Below, piece after piece: positions 52,005 through 60,109 of a stretch of DNA of 64,000 nucleotides. The stretch is from Pseudomonas iranensis (lineage in GTDB: Bacteria; Pseudomonadota; Gammaproteobacteria; Pseudomonadales; Pseudomonadaceae): positions 5,369,501 through 5,433,500 of the forward strand of contig NZ_CP077092.1 in the NCBI RefSeq assembly GCF_014268585.2. Direction: 5' to 3'. A program made the position numbers and the translations under genes. The notes beneath the pieces are model-generated. The model worked only from the letters and a program-made list of their open reading frames with translations, did no database searches and had not been told where the DNA came from. The stretch's first letter is position 1; each line of letters opens with the position of its first letter.

Positions 52005-52418
52005 ATGGGCGTGCTTAGCGAGTTCAAGGCCTTCGCGGTCAAAGGCAATGTGGTCGACATGGCCGTCGGTATCATCATCGGCGCGGCGTTCGGCAAGATC
52101 GTTTCGTCGTTTGTCGGCGACGTGATCATGCCGCCGATTGGCCTGTTGATCGGTGGGGTGGACTTCAGTGATCTGGCTGTCACGCTCAAAGCCGCCCAGG
52201 GCGATGCGCCCGCCGTGGTGCTGGCTTACGGCAAATTCCTGCAGACGGTGCTGGATTTCGTGATTGTCGCGTTTGCGATCTTCATGGGCGTCAAAGTCAT
52301 CAACCGCCTCAAGCGCGAAGAAGCCGTAGCCCCGACCGCGCCGCCGATCCCGAGCAAGGAAGAGCAACTGCTGGGCGAAATCCGCGACCTGCTAAAAGCG
52401 CAGAACGAGCGGCCCTGA
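52005..52418 (+). CDS. mscL: Large-conductance mechanosensitive channel MscL
   Basis: 137 residues from [20 protein letters not shown] (AAGGAAATAACT before the ATG). [19 protein letters not shown] is the pore-lining first helix and [17 protein letters not shown] the second. A C-terminal helical bundle ends the protein. It opens under membrane tension to release solutes in hypo-osmotic shock. The frame is open from 51933, but the conserved N-terminus decides the start. It is convergent with fpr, sharing a terminator. Confidence 0.97.
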   Translation: MGVLSEFKAFAVKGNVVDMAVGIIIGAAFGKIVSSFVGDVIMPPIGLLIGGVDFSDLAVTLKAAQGDAPAVVLAYGKFLQTVLDFVIVAFAIFMGVKVINRLKREEAVAPTAPPIPSKEEQLLGEIRDLLKAQNERP

Positions 52419-52435
52419 GGCATTCGCTACACATC

Positions 52436-52462
52436 AAAACGGCACCCGCGGGTGCCGTTTTC
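52436..52462. terminator. Shared terminator of mscL and fpr
   Basis: AAAACGGCACCCGCGGGTGCCGTTTT: a perfect palindrome of AAAACGGCACCC with no or a tiny loop (GC). It serves convergent genes on both strands. Confidence 0.85.
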
Positions 52463-52463
52463 G

Positions 52464-53240
52464 TTACCAGTAATTCTCCACCGCAACCTGCCCCGGCTTG
52501 CGGGTCAGGCTCAGGCGCATGTCGCGCTGTTTCAGCAAGGCGCGGGTGTCGTCGATCATCTGCGGATTGCCGCACAGCATCACTCGCGAATGCTCTGGGG
52601 AGAGCTCAACCCCTGCCGCTCGCTCCAGTTCGCCGTTTTCGATCAACGTGGTAATCCGGCCCTGCAACGCGCCTGGGTGGGCTTGGCGGGTCACAGTGGG
52701 GATGAATTGCAGCTTGTGGGCGTATTCACTCAGATAGTCACGTTGCGCCAACCCGGCGATCAACTCTTGATAGGCCAGTTCCCGCGCCTCCCTCACGCTG
52801 TAAACCAGAATGATCCGCTCGAATTTCTCCCAGACCTCGAAGTCCTGCAGGATCGATAGAAACGGCGCCACCCCGGTGCCGGTCGACAGTAACCACAGGT
52901 CTCGGCCGTCGACAAAACGATCCAGCGTCAGGTAGCCGAACGCCTGGCGTTCTACCATCAAGGTGTCGCCGACCTGTAGCCGGCTCAGCTCACTGGTGAA
53001 TTCGCCGCCCGGCACGACGATAGAAAAGAACTCAAGAAACTCATCGAATGGCGACGACACCATCGAATAGGCGCGCCAGACCGTGCTGCCATCGGCCCTG
53101 GTGACGCCCAGCCGGGCGAACTGGCCGGCACGGAAGCGAAAGCCGGGATCACGGCTGGTGCGCAGCGTGAACAGGTTCGGCGTCAACGGTTGCACATCGA
53201 GCAAGGTCTGGGTGGTGTACTTTTCGGCAATGGCAGTCAT
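52464..53240 (-). CDS. fpr: Ferredoxin/flavodoxin-NADP reductase
   Basis: 258 residues from MTAIAEKYTTQTLLDVQPL (ATG at 53238-53240). RAYSMVSSPFDEFLEFF is the FAD site, STGTGVAPFLSIL the NADP site, and the chain ends VAVENYW. It exchanges electrons between NADPH and ferredoxin or flavodoxin. In pseudomonads fpr genes respond to oxidative stress. The stop is two bases past the shared terminator. It is divergent from the LuxR gene. Confidence 0.94.
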   Translation of the reverse strand: MTAIAEKYTTQTLLDVQPLTPNLFTLRTSRDPGFRFRAGQFARLGVTRADGSTVWRAYSMVSSPFDEFLEFFSIVVPGGEFTSELSRLQVGDTLMVERQAFGYLTLDRFVDGRDLWLLSTGTGVAPFLSILQDFEVWEKFERIILVYSVREARELAYQELIAGLAQRDYLSEYAHKLQFIPTVTRQAHPGALQGRITTLIENGELERAAGVELSPEHSRVMLCGNPQMIDDTRALLKQRDMRLSLTRKPGQVAVENYW

Positions 53241-53551
53241 GAGGCACTCCTTGAAACGGTTGCCCACAGTGTCCCGCAAAATCGCGCTGCCAAACACTCC
53301 TGATTGGTAATGGTATTGACGGGATCAGCGCTAGACATTCGATTTGCTGGCAATGCTGGATCTAGAGCAATAACTTTAAGATGCCAATTAAAATATAACA
53401 GCCTGTATTGCTAAGAACGCTTTATAGAAAACATCAAAGTTTCAATCTCTAAAAAATGTAAGGCGTTTCGCAGGAAAGAGCCTACACTTCGATTCGTGCC
53501 GGATTTTTTGGATCCATTTGGCGCCCCTATATCAGGATGGAGGCAAAGTTC
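53241..53551. other. AT-rich divergent region fpr to luxR, 311 bp
   Basis: Markedly richer in A and T than its surroundings from 53330 to 53520 (for example TTTAAGATGCCAATTAAAAT). It probably contains promoters for both fpr and the LuxR gene. No lux-box palindrome was convincing. Confidence 0.55.
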
Positions 53552-54262
53552 ATGGAAACGTGGAAGGAATCACAATTGAAACAACTGACATTTGCCAAAG
53601 GCATTGAGGTGGCATACCCGATACTGCTGAGATTTGCCGTGAATCTGGGCTTTAACTATTGTGCGATAGCGGTCACCTCCCCCCATCGCGATGTCCACCT
53701 GAATGCCTTGCAAATCAATAACTATCCAAAAGAATGGAACAGCCAGTACAACAAAGAGAACTACCGGAATATTGACCCGGTAATAGCGCATTGCAATCAC
53801 TCAGTATTGCCGATCGTTTGGGAAGAAAGAGTTTTCACTGATGCGCCCGAGTTGTGGCAGGCGTTGAAAAACAACGGATTGCAGCATGGCTGGTCGCAAG
53901 CGTTTCATGACGAAGCCAGCGGTTTGTGCAGCATCATCAGTCTGGCTCGAACCCACTGCCCGATCAGCCCGCTCGAGCTGTACGAGCATTACGGTTATAT
54001 CTTTTTCGCCAATCGACACTTCAGTGATCTGTATGCCCGCACCGTGCCCATCCCGGCAAGACCCAGCAAGCCCAGGCTATCGACACGGGAGCTGGAGATC
54101 CTGAAATTGTCCGCCGTGGGCAAGACCGCTCACGACATTTCGCGAATCCTCAACCTGAGTGAACGTACCATCAACTACCACGTGCAGAACGTGATCGAGA
54201 AACTCAAAGTCTGCAACAAGATTTCTGCGGTGATGGCGGCTGTCCGGGCCGGGATCATCTGA
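53552..54262 (+). CDS. LuxR-type solo with autoinducer-binding domain (PpoR-like)
   Basis: 236 residues from METWKESQLKQLTF (ATG 53552 with GGAGG at 53539-53543; an in-frame ATG at 53537 overlaps that site). The AHL domain keeps the six TraR-type invariant residues: W and Y in EWNSQY, D-P in NIDPVI, W in PIVW and G in QHGWSQAF. The LuxR HTH is STRELEILKLSAVGKTAHDIS then LSERTINYHVQN. No luxI synthase is present within 10 kb. Position between fpr and rlmG matches what I recall of P. putida PpoR. The gene is AT-richer than neighbours. Confidence 0.83.
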   Translation: METWKESQLKQLTFAKGIEVAYPILLRFAVNLGFNYCAIAVTSPHRDVHLNALQINNYPKEWNSQYNKENYRNIDPVIAHCNHSVLPIVWEERVFTDAPELWQALKNNGLQHGWSQAFHDEASGLCSIISLARTHCPISPLELYEHYGYIFFANRHFSDLYARTVPIPARPSKPRLSTRELEILKLSAVGKTAHDISRILNLSERTINYHVQNVIEKLKVCNKISAVMAAVRAGII

Positions 54263-54436
54263 ACAACTGAGGCATCGCGCTTCAATCCCGCGAGTATTCG
54301 CGCGCAAAAAAACGTACCATTCAGGCCTTCTTCGAGTGATGACGCACACCGCGTGCATCGCAGTCCACTCGGTCGGATCCCGTCGCACGAGATGCCGGCA
54401 ACGGGACGTCTGCCGAATATCCTGAGTCCCCGTCCC

Positions 54437-55561
54437 ATGCCTTTGCTCGAAACACCTTTCGCTCAACTCGACCTGATCCGCCAGCCCGAACAGCAGAACG
54501 AACCGCTGCAAGCATTCGATGCGGCGGACGAATACCTGCTCAATCATCTCGCCAGCGAACAACCTGCGAGCAACACCCGCGTGCTGGTGCTCAATGACAG
54601 CTTTGGCGCCTTGGCAATCAGTCTGTTGGACAAGGTCGAGGTGAGCAGTAGCGGCGATTCGTTCCTGGGTTTCGTCGGGCTGGAAAAGAATCTGCTGCGC
54701 AATGGTCAGGCGTTCGATGCGATCCGCCCGATACCGGCCAGTGAGCCTTTGGTCGGGCCGTTTGATCGCGTGCTGATCCGAGTCCCCAAAACCCTGGCGC
54801 TATTGGAAGAACAGCTGATCCGCCTGCAAGGGCAACTCGCTCCCGGCGCGCAAGTGATCGCCGCCGCCATGGTCAAGCATCTGCCGCGCGCTGCCGGCGA
54901 TCTGCTGGAGCGCTACATTGGCCCGGTGCAGGCGTCGCTGGCCGTGAAGAAAGCCCGACTGCTGATCGCCACGCCTGAAAGCAAAGCGCCCGCCACGTCT
55001 CCTTACCCGACTCGTTATCGCCTCGACGAACCGGCGATCGAATTGCTCAACCACGCCAACGTGTTCTGCCGCGAAGGCCTCGACATCGGCACCCGCGCAT
55101 TCCTGCCGCATCTACCGAAAAACCTCGGCAACGCACGGGTTGCCGACCTCGGCTGTGGCAACGGCGTGTTGGCAATCGCCAGCGCCTTGCAGAACCCGGA
55201 TGCGCATTACACGCTGGTCGATGAATCATTCATGGCGGTGCAATCGGCTGCCGAGAACTGGCGCGCGGCATTGGGCGATCGCGAAGTCATCGTGCGCGCT
55301 GGCGATGGTCTGGCCGGGCAGGCACCGCAGTCGCTGGACGTGGTGCTGTGCAACCCACCGTTCCATCAGCAACAGGTGGTCGGCGACTTCCTCGCCTGGC
55401 GCATGTTCCAGCAGGCGCGCGAGGCTCTGGTGGTTGGTGGTGCGCTGTATATCGTCGGCAACCGGCATCTGGGCTATCACAGCAAACTGGCGCGCCTGTT
55501 TCGTGGTGTCGAGCAAGTGGCGGCCACGCCGAAATTCGTCATCCTCAAGGCGCGCAAATAA
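54437..55561 (+). CDS. rlmG: 23S rRNA (guanine1835-N2)-methyltransferase RlmG
   Basis: 374 residues from MPLLETPFAQLDLIRQPEQ (ATG 54437), normal length. The N-terminal domain is a degenerate methyltransferase fold; the C-terminal one has VADLGCGNGVLAIA (SAM binding, about residue 235) and the catalytic VLCNPPFHQQ (about 300). It methylates G1835 of 23S rRNA. The frame extends to 54353 without support. The IS lies 28 bp downstream, and the coding sequence is intact. Confidence 0.95.
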   Translation: MPLLETPFAQLDLIRQPEQQNEPLQAFDAADEYLLNHLASEQPASNTRVLVLNDSFGALAISLLDKVEVSSSGDSFLGFVGLEKNLLRNGQAFDAIRPIPASEPLVGPFDRVLIRVPKTLALLEEQLIRLQGQLAPGAQVIAAAMVKHLPRAAGDLLERYIGPVQASLAVKKARLLIATPESKAPATSPYPTRYRLDEPAIELLNHANVFCREGLDIGTRAFLPHLPKNLGNARVADLGCGNGVLAIASALQNPDAHYTLVDESFMAVQSAAENWRAALGDREVIVRAGDGLAGQAPQSLDVVLCNPPFHQQQVVGDFLAWRMFQQAREALVVGGALYIVGNRHLGYHSKLARLFRGVEQVAATPKFVILKARK

Positions 55562-55572
55562 ATCTGCGGCAT

Positions 55573-55589
55573 AAAAAAACCCTCCGTAA
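55573..55589 (-). terminator. Left half of the cioAB terminator, split by the IS
   Basis: AAAAAAACCCTCC plus loop GTAA. Joined to 57192-57203 (GTAAGGAGCGTT, counting GTAA once) it forms, on the minus strand, AACGCTCC - TTAC - GGAGGGTT then a T run: 7 paired bases and one mismatch. It would terminate transcription coming from the DUF2474 gene. The IS sits in the loop and GTAA is duplicated. Confidence 0.72.
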
Positions 55590-55605
55590 CAGACTGTGTG
55601 AAAAC
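55590..55605 (+). repeat. Left terminal inverted repeat of the IS
   Basis: CAGACTGTGTGAAAAC, exact inverse of 57176-57191. Confidence 0.93.
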
Positions 55606-55630
55606 CTAGCAATCTGCGCAGCGCTCAAAG

Positions 55631-55665
55631 AAAATGCTCCGTATCGAAAGATACGGAGCATTTTT
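55631..55665 (+). terminator. Hairpin with T run directly upstream of the transposase
   Basis: AAAATGCTCCGTATC - GAAA - GATACGGAGCATTTTT: 15-bp perfect stem with a GNRA loop, ending 5 bp before the transposase ATG. It would stop transcripts entering from rlmG, and no Shine-Dalgarno remains between it and the ATG. Confidence 0.8.
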
Positions 55666-55669
55666 CGTT

Positions 55670-57094
55670 ATGGCCTACATCCAGGGACAGTCCCGCAGCC
55701 AGACCAGCCTGTTTCCGGTCTCGCTGGAAGAGTTGATCCCCGAGGATCACCTCGTTCGCGTTATCGATCTTTACGTCGCCAAGCTGGATCTGGCTCGACT
55801 GGGCTTTGATAAAGCACTTCCCAAAAGCACCGGCCGTCCCTCTTACGATCCAGCGGATCAGCTCAAACTCTACCTCTACGGCTATTTCCAGCGGATTCGC
55901 TCATCACGACGGCTCGAAGCCGAGTGCCAGCGCAACGTCGAAGTGATGTGGCTGATCAATCGACTCAAGCCTGATTTCAAGACCATCGCCGATTTCCGTA
56001 AAGACAACAAAGCCGCTTTCATCGCGACGTGCCGGGCCTTCGTGCAGTTTTGCCGCTCAGCGGGGCTGATAACCGGCGAGTTGGTGGCCATTGATGGCAG
56101 CAAATTTCAGGCGGTCGCCTCTTCACGGCGTCATATGAATTTGAAGCGGCTCCAACATCAAGAGCAGAAGCTGGAGAAGCGCATCGCCCACTATTTGGCA
56201 GAGCTGGACGAGGCAGATAAAACCGAAGCCGGCGAGAAGATTGACCGCAATGCAATCAAGGCGACTTTGGCGCAACTTAAAGTCAGGCATTCCAATAACT
56301 TGACGTGCCAGGCGCTGATGAAATCCATGGAGCTTGAGCAATTCAATACCCACGAAAGCGATGCGCGAATGCTGCGAACGCACAAAGGGCCTCGGGTCGG
56401 GTACAACGTGCAGACAGCCGTGGACGCTGAAAACTGCATGATCGTGCATCATGAAGTGACTCAGGACAGCGATGATCGCAAGCAACTTGAACCGATGGCC
56501 AAGGCCGCCAAGGAACAACTTTCACAAGATGAACTGACGGTCACCGCGGATGCGGGCTACTCCAATGGCAAGCAGTTCCAGGCATGTGAGGATGAGAACA
56601 TCACGGCTTATGTGCCTGTGGCGCGATCACTCAACTCCTGCGGCAAGGAGCAGATATTTTTCGATCGAACAGCATTTGCCTACGATGCGTCGCAAGATCG
56701 ATATCAATGCCCTGCCGGAAAATGGCTGATCTTTAAGCAGATCAGCAACAAAGGCCGGATCTACCAAGCGAAGGTCAGCGACTGCGCAAGCTGCCCGATT
56801 AAAGCGAAGTGCACCGACGCCAAACGCCGATACATCTCGCGCCATCTGCACGAACAGGCTTTCGAGCGAATGGAGCAGCGAATGCAGGCACATCCCGAAA
56901 TGATGGTCAGTCGACGATCCATCGTCGAACATCCCTTCGGCAACCTTAAACAGTGGTTATTTGGTAACGCTCGCTTCTTGCTGCGACAGCTTGAAGGCGC
57001 GAGAGCTGAAATGGCCTTGGCGGTGAACGCCTACAACCTGAAAAGAGCAATTAACGTGTTGGGCGTGCGCCAGATGATGGCGCTGATGGGCTGA
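55670..57094 (+). CDS. IS1182-family DDE transposase
   Basis: 474 residues from MAYIQGQSRSQTSLFPVSL. The N-terminal helical domain (SYDPADQLKLYLYGYFQRIRSSRRLE) and the RNase H-like DDE core are intact: D in LVAIDGSKFQAVAS, D in VTADAGYSNGKQ, E in SIVEHPFGNLKQW. An inserted Cys cluster (CASCPIKAKC) lies before the last acidic residue. The frame is open upstream to 55634, but that part encodes the hairpin. No ribosome site precedes the ATG, suggesting low translation. Codon use is less GC-biased than the surroundings, which suggests transfer from outside. Confidence 0.93.
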   Translation: MAYIQGQSRSQTSLFPVSLEELIPEDHLVRVIDLYVAKLDLARLGFDKALPKSTGRPSYDPADQLKLYLYGYFQRIRSSRRLEAECQRNVEVMWLINRLKPDFKTIADFRKDNKAAFIATCRAFVQFCRSAGLITGELVAIDGSKFQAVASSRRHMNLKRLQHQEQKLEKRIAHYLAELDEADKTEAGEKIDRNAIKATLAQLKVRHSNNLTCQALMKSMELEQFNTHESDARMLRTHKGPRVGYNVQTAVDAENCMIVHHEVTQDSDDRKQLEPMAKAAKEQLSQDELTVTADAGYSNGKQFQACEDENITAYVPVARSLNSCGKEQIFFDRTAFAYDASQDRYQCPAGKWLIFKQISNKGRIYQAKVSDCASCPIKAKCTDAKRRYISRHLHEQAFERMEQRMQAHPEMMVSRRSIVEHPFGNLKQWLFGNARFLLRQLEGARAEMALAVNAYNLKRAINVLGVRQMMALMG

Positions 57095-57125
57095 AACGCC
57101 TTTTTTCGTTTGCTGTGAGCACAAA

Positions 57126-57158
57126 AGCAAACGCCCCGAACAAGTCGGGGCGTTTGCT
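57126..57158. terminator. Hairpin at the IS 3' end
   Basis: AGCAAACGCCCCGA - ACAAG - TCGGGGCGTTTGCT: 14-bp stem. On the minus strand it is followed by TTTTGTG, so it could block antisense transcripts from the cio side; on the plus strand there is no T run. Confidence 0.7.
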
Positions 57159-57175
57159 GGAACCACCATCAGTGC

Positions 57176-57191
57176 GTTTTCACACAGTCTG
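57176..57191 (-). repeat. Right terminal inverted repeat of the IS
   Basis: GTTTTCACACAGTCTG, followed by the GTAA target duplicate at 57192-57195. Confidence 0.93.
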
Positions 57192-57239
57192 GTAAGGAGC
57201 GTTGCAAATCCATACCCGAAGGCGCCGCGACGGGATGTT

Positions 57240-57407
57240 TCAGTGGGTGGTCAAACCTGCGGCATTCATGAACATGCGCATCAGGCTGGCGGCGATGAAC
57301 AACACGCCGACACTGCCAACCCAGATCAGAGCCAACCAGCCGAGCCGCTGCCACAGCGGCTTTTTTTCGGCTTCTTCAATGTCGTGCAGGGAATGTTTGC
57401 CGGTCAT
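57240..57407 (-). CDS. DUF2474 small membrane protein of the cio operon
   Basis: 55 residues: MTGKHSLHDIEEAEKKPLWQ, then a single membrane helix (LALIWVGSVGVLFIAASLMRMFM) and a short tail. GGAGAT precedes the ATG at 57405-57407. Proteins of the DUF2474 type are encoded next to cyanide-insensitive oxidase genes, and one helix of this size is what an accessory subunit analogous to CydX would need. It is the third gene after cioA and cioB, 85 bp downstream of cioB, with a REP singlet between. The accessory role is inference. Confidence 0.82.
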   Translation of the reverse strand: MTGKHSLHDIEEAEKKPLWQRLGWLALIWVGSVGVLFIAASLMRMFMNAAGLTTH

Positions 57408-57448
57408 TGCATCGATCTCCTTTAAGCCAAGGCGTCACTGCGGACGCC

Positions 57449-57472
57449 TTCGCGAGCAGGCTCGCTCCCACA
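57449..57472 (-). repeat. REP singlet
   Basis: One TTCGCGAGCAGGCTCGCTCCCACA element without a partner, in the gap between cioB and the DUF2474 gene. It is the only unpaired copy in the window. Confidence 0.9.
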
Positions 57473-57492
57473 GGGCAAGCCCCAGCATGGGA

Positions 57493-58500
57493 TTAGTGGT
57501 AACCATCTTCGTGCGTGACCTTGCCGCGGAACACGTAGTAGCTCCAGAAGGTATACCCCAGGATGAACGGAATGATGAACAACGTGCCGACCAGCATGAA
57601 GCCCTGACTTTGCGGCGGCGCGGCGGCGTCCCAGATCGATATCGACGGCGGCACGATGTTCGGCCACAGGCTGATGCCCAGACCGCTGTAGCCGAGGAAA
57701 ATCAGCACCAGGGTCAGCAGGAACGGCGTGTAGTTGGCATTACGTGCCACCGCGCGAATCAGGCCGTACAAGGTGACGAGCACCAGAATCGGCACCGGCA
57801 TGAACCAGAACAGATTCGGCATGCTGAACCAGCGCGAGGCGATTTCCGGATGCGACAGAGGCGTCCACAGGCTTACGATACCGATCACTGCCAGCAGGAC
57901 AAACGCCAGCGGCCGCGCCAGATCATGCATTTGTTCCTGCAATTTGCCTTCGGTTTTCATGATCAGCCAGGTGCAGCCGAGCAAGGCATAGGCCACCACC
58001 AGCGCCGCGCCGCAGAACAGCGTGAACGGCGTCAGCCAGTCCAGTGAACCACCGGCGAACTGGCGATTGACCACCGGCAGACCATCGATGAACGCTCCCA
58101 GCGCCACGCCCTGAAAGAACGTCGCCGCGATCGAACCACCGATGAATGCCTTGTCCCACAGGTGACGTTTTTCATCCTTGGCCTTGAAGCGGAATTCGAA
58201 AGCCACGCCACGGAAAATCAAGCCCATGAGCATGAAGATCAGCGGCAGGTACAGCGCCGACAACACCACCGAATAGGCCAGCGGGAAGGCGCCGAACAAC
58301 GCCGCGCCGCCCAGCACCAGCCAGGTTTCGTTGCCGTCCCACACAGGGGCGACGGTGTTCATCATCACGTCGCGATCGGTCTTGCCGGGCACGAACGGGA
58401 AGAGAATGCCGATGCCCAGGTCGAAGCCGTCCATGACCACGTACATCATGATGCCGAAGATGATGATCACGGCCCAGATCAGCGGAAGATCGATACCCAT
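57493..58500 (-). CDS. cioB: Cyanide-insensitive terminal oxidase subunit II (CydB family)
   Basis: 335 residues, about eight to nine membrane helices. MGIDLPLIWAVIIIFGIMMYVVMDGFDLGIGIL is the CydB N-terminus; NTVAPVWDGNETWLVLGGAALFGAFP is near residue 50. It pairs with CioA to form a bd-type ubiquinol oxidase in the inner membrane. It begins 3 bp after the cioA stop. The CydB/CioB distinction rests on CioA. It is 85 bp upstream of the DUF2474 gene. Confidence 0.93.
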   Translation of the reverse strand: MGIDLPLIWAVIIIFGIMMYVVMDGFDLGIGILFPFVPGKTDRDVMMNTVAPVWDGNETWLVLGGAALFGAFPLAYSVVLSALYLPLIFMLMGLIFRGVAFEFRFKAKDEKRHLWDKAFIGGSIAATFFQGVALGAFIDGLPVVNRQFAGGSLDWLTPFTLFCGAALVVAYALLGCTWLIMKTEGKLQEQMHDLARPLAFVLLAVIGIVSLWTPLSHPEIASRWFSMPNLFWFMPVPILVLVTLYGLIRAVARNANYTPFLLTLVLIFLGYSGLGISLWPNIVPPSISIWDAAAPPQSQGFMLVGTLFIIPFILGYTFWSYYVFRGKVTHEDGYH

Positions 58501-58503
58501 GAG

Positions 58504-59949
58504 TCAAATCTCCTTGGTCAAGCGAGTGTTGTCTTCGTGCTCGCCCTCGGCCGGATCGTCGGCTGCGGACAACGGACGTGCCGGGGTGCGTTTCTTGCCT
58601 GGACCACCGTCCGGTGTTTCGCTGCCTTCGCTGATCTTCGGCCCTTTGCGCACCAGGCGCATCATGTAGCCGAGCCCGGCGCCGAACAGGGCGAAATAGA
58701 CCACGACGAACATGATCAGGGTGATGCTCATCTGCATGAAGCTGTGGTTGGACGAAGCATCGGCAGTGCGCATCAAACCGTAGACCACCCATGGCTGACG
58801 GCCGATTTCCGTGGTGAACCAGCCGGCGAGAATCGCGATCAGACCGGACGGCCCCATCCACAACGCCAGATGCAGGAACGGCCGCGAGGTATACAGCGAG
58901 TCACGCTTGCGCAGCCACAGACTCCACAACCCGGTGAAGATCATCAGGAAACCGAGGCCGACCATGATCCGGAACGACCAGAACACGATGGTCGAATTCG
59001 GCCGGTCTTCCGGCGGGAACTCCTTCAGCGCCGGTACTTGTTTATCCAGCGAGTGGGTAAGAATCAGGCTGCCGAGGTAAGGAATCTCCACAGCGAACTT
59101 GGTGCGCTCTTCTTTCATGTCCGGCCAGCCGAACAGGATCAGCGGCGTTGCTTCGTCGCCATGGTTTTCCCAGTGGCCTTCGATCGCAGCGATTTTTGCC
59201 GGCTGATGCTTGAGCGTGTTGAGGCCGTGGAAGTCGCCGATCACAGCTTGAATCGGCGCGACGATCAACGCCATCCACATGGCCATCGACAGCATGGTGC
59301 GGATCGCCGGGTTGTCCCTGCCGCGCAGCAGGTGCCAGGCCGCCGACGAGCCGACGAAGAACGCCGTGGCGACGAACGCGGCCGTGGCCATGTGCATCAG
59401 CCGGTAAGGGAATGACGGGTTGAAGATGATTGCCAGCCAGTCGGTGGGGATCACCTGACCGTTGACGATTTCAAAGCCTTGCGGGGTCTGCATCCAGCTG
59501 TTGGAGGCGAGAATCCAGAAGGTCGAAATCAGCGTGCCGATCGCTACCATCACCGTCGAGAAGAAGTGCAGGCCGCGCCCGACCTTGTTCCAGCCGAACA
59601 GCATCACGCCAAGGAAACCGGCCTCAAGGAAGAACGCCGTAAGCACTTCATAGGTCAGCAACGGCCCGGTGACGGCGCCGGCGAAGTCGGAGAACCGACT
59701 CCAGTTGGTGCCGAACTGATAAGCCATGACCAGCCCGGAAACCACGCCCATGCCGAAGTTGACGGCAAAAATCTTCGACCAGAAATGGTAGAGATCGCGG
59801 TAGGTGTCGTTGCGGGTCTTCAGCCACAAGCCTTCGAGCACTGCCAGGTAACTCGCCAGGCCGATGGTGATGGCCGGGAACAGAATGTGGAACGAGATGG
59901 TGAACGCGAACTGAATTCGGGCGAGATCGAGAGCCTCTAAACCGAACAT
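58504..59949 (-). CDS. cioA: Cyanide-insensitive terminal oxidase subunit I (CydA family)
   Basis: 481 residues from MFGLEALDLARIQFAFTIS (ATG at 59947-59949). Haem-ligand His is in FTISFHILFP (about 20) and another in RLMHMATAAF (about 185); WILASNSWMQTP is family-typical. The Q loop is short, the mark of the CioA (cyanide-insensitive) subgroup rather than E. coli CydA. A charged 45-residue tail (RKGPKISEGSETPDGG onward) is an extension beyond the last helix. It oxidises ubiquinol and reduces oxygen without proton pumping. Located downstream of an ANR box. Confidence 0.93.
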   Translation of the reverse strand: MFGLEALDLARIQFAFTISFHILFPAITIGLASYLAVLEGLWLKTRNDTYRDLYHFWSKIFAVNFGMGVVSGLVMAYQFGTNWSRFSDFAGAVTGPLLTYEVLTAFFLEAGFLGVMLFGWNKVGRGLHFFSTVMVAIGTLISTFWILASNSWMQTPQGFEIVNGQVIPTDWLAIIFNPSFPYRLMHMATAAFVATAFFVGSSAAWHLLRGRDNPAIRTMLSMAMWMALIVAPIQAVIGDFHGLNTLKHQPAKIAAIEGHWENHGDEATPLILFGWPDMKEERTKFAVEIPYLGSLILTHSLDKQVPALKEFPPEDRPNSTIVFWSFRIMVGLGFLMIFTGLWSLWLRKRDSLYTSRPFLHLALWMGPSGLIAILAGWFTTEIGRQPWVVYGLMRTADASSNHSFMQMSITLIMFVVVYFALFGAGLGYMMRLVRKGPKISEGSETPDGGPGKKRTPARPLSAADDPAEGEHEDNTRLTKEI

Positions 59950-60109
59950 ATGGCTTCCTCTGTCAGGTAATACGGGTAGCTGGCCCGGAGGCCTGCACCA
60001 CTGCCCCCACGGATATGGAGTGCGGCGAATTCGGATTCGTTCTTTTTTTGCACCATCGCAACGCAGGGAGTCTGGCCAAATGGCCGCCAGATCAGTTCCG
60101 GTCGGGGTC

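Larger units (their letters stand above)
55590..57191 (+). mobile_element. Complete IS1182-like insertion sequence, 1602 bp
   Basis: Bounded by perfect 16-bp terminal inverted repeats CAGACTGTGTGAAAAC (55590-55605) and GTTTTCACACAGTCTG (57176-57191). The 4-bp direct repeat GTAA flanks it (55586-55589 and 57192-57195). It contains one intact transposase gene and two strong hairpins. It lies between rlmG and the cio genes, in the loop of a terminator. With intact ORF, perfect ends and clean duplication it looks recent and potentially active. Confidence 0.93.

Noticed and set aside
55634..55669. Upstream extension of the transposase by 12 codons
   Set aside because: These codons are the stem of the 15-bp hairpin; the family start is MAYIQGQSRSQ.
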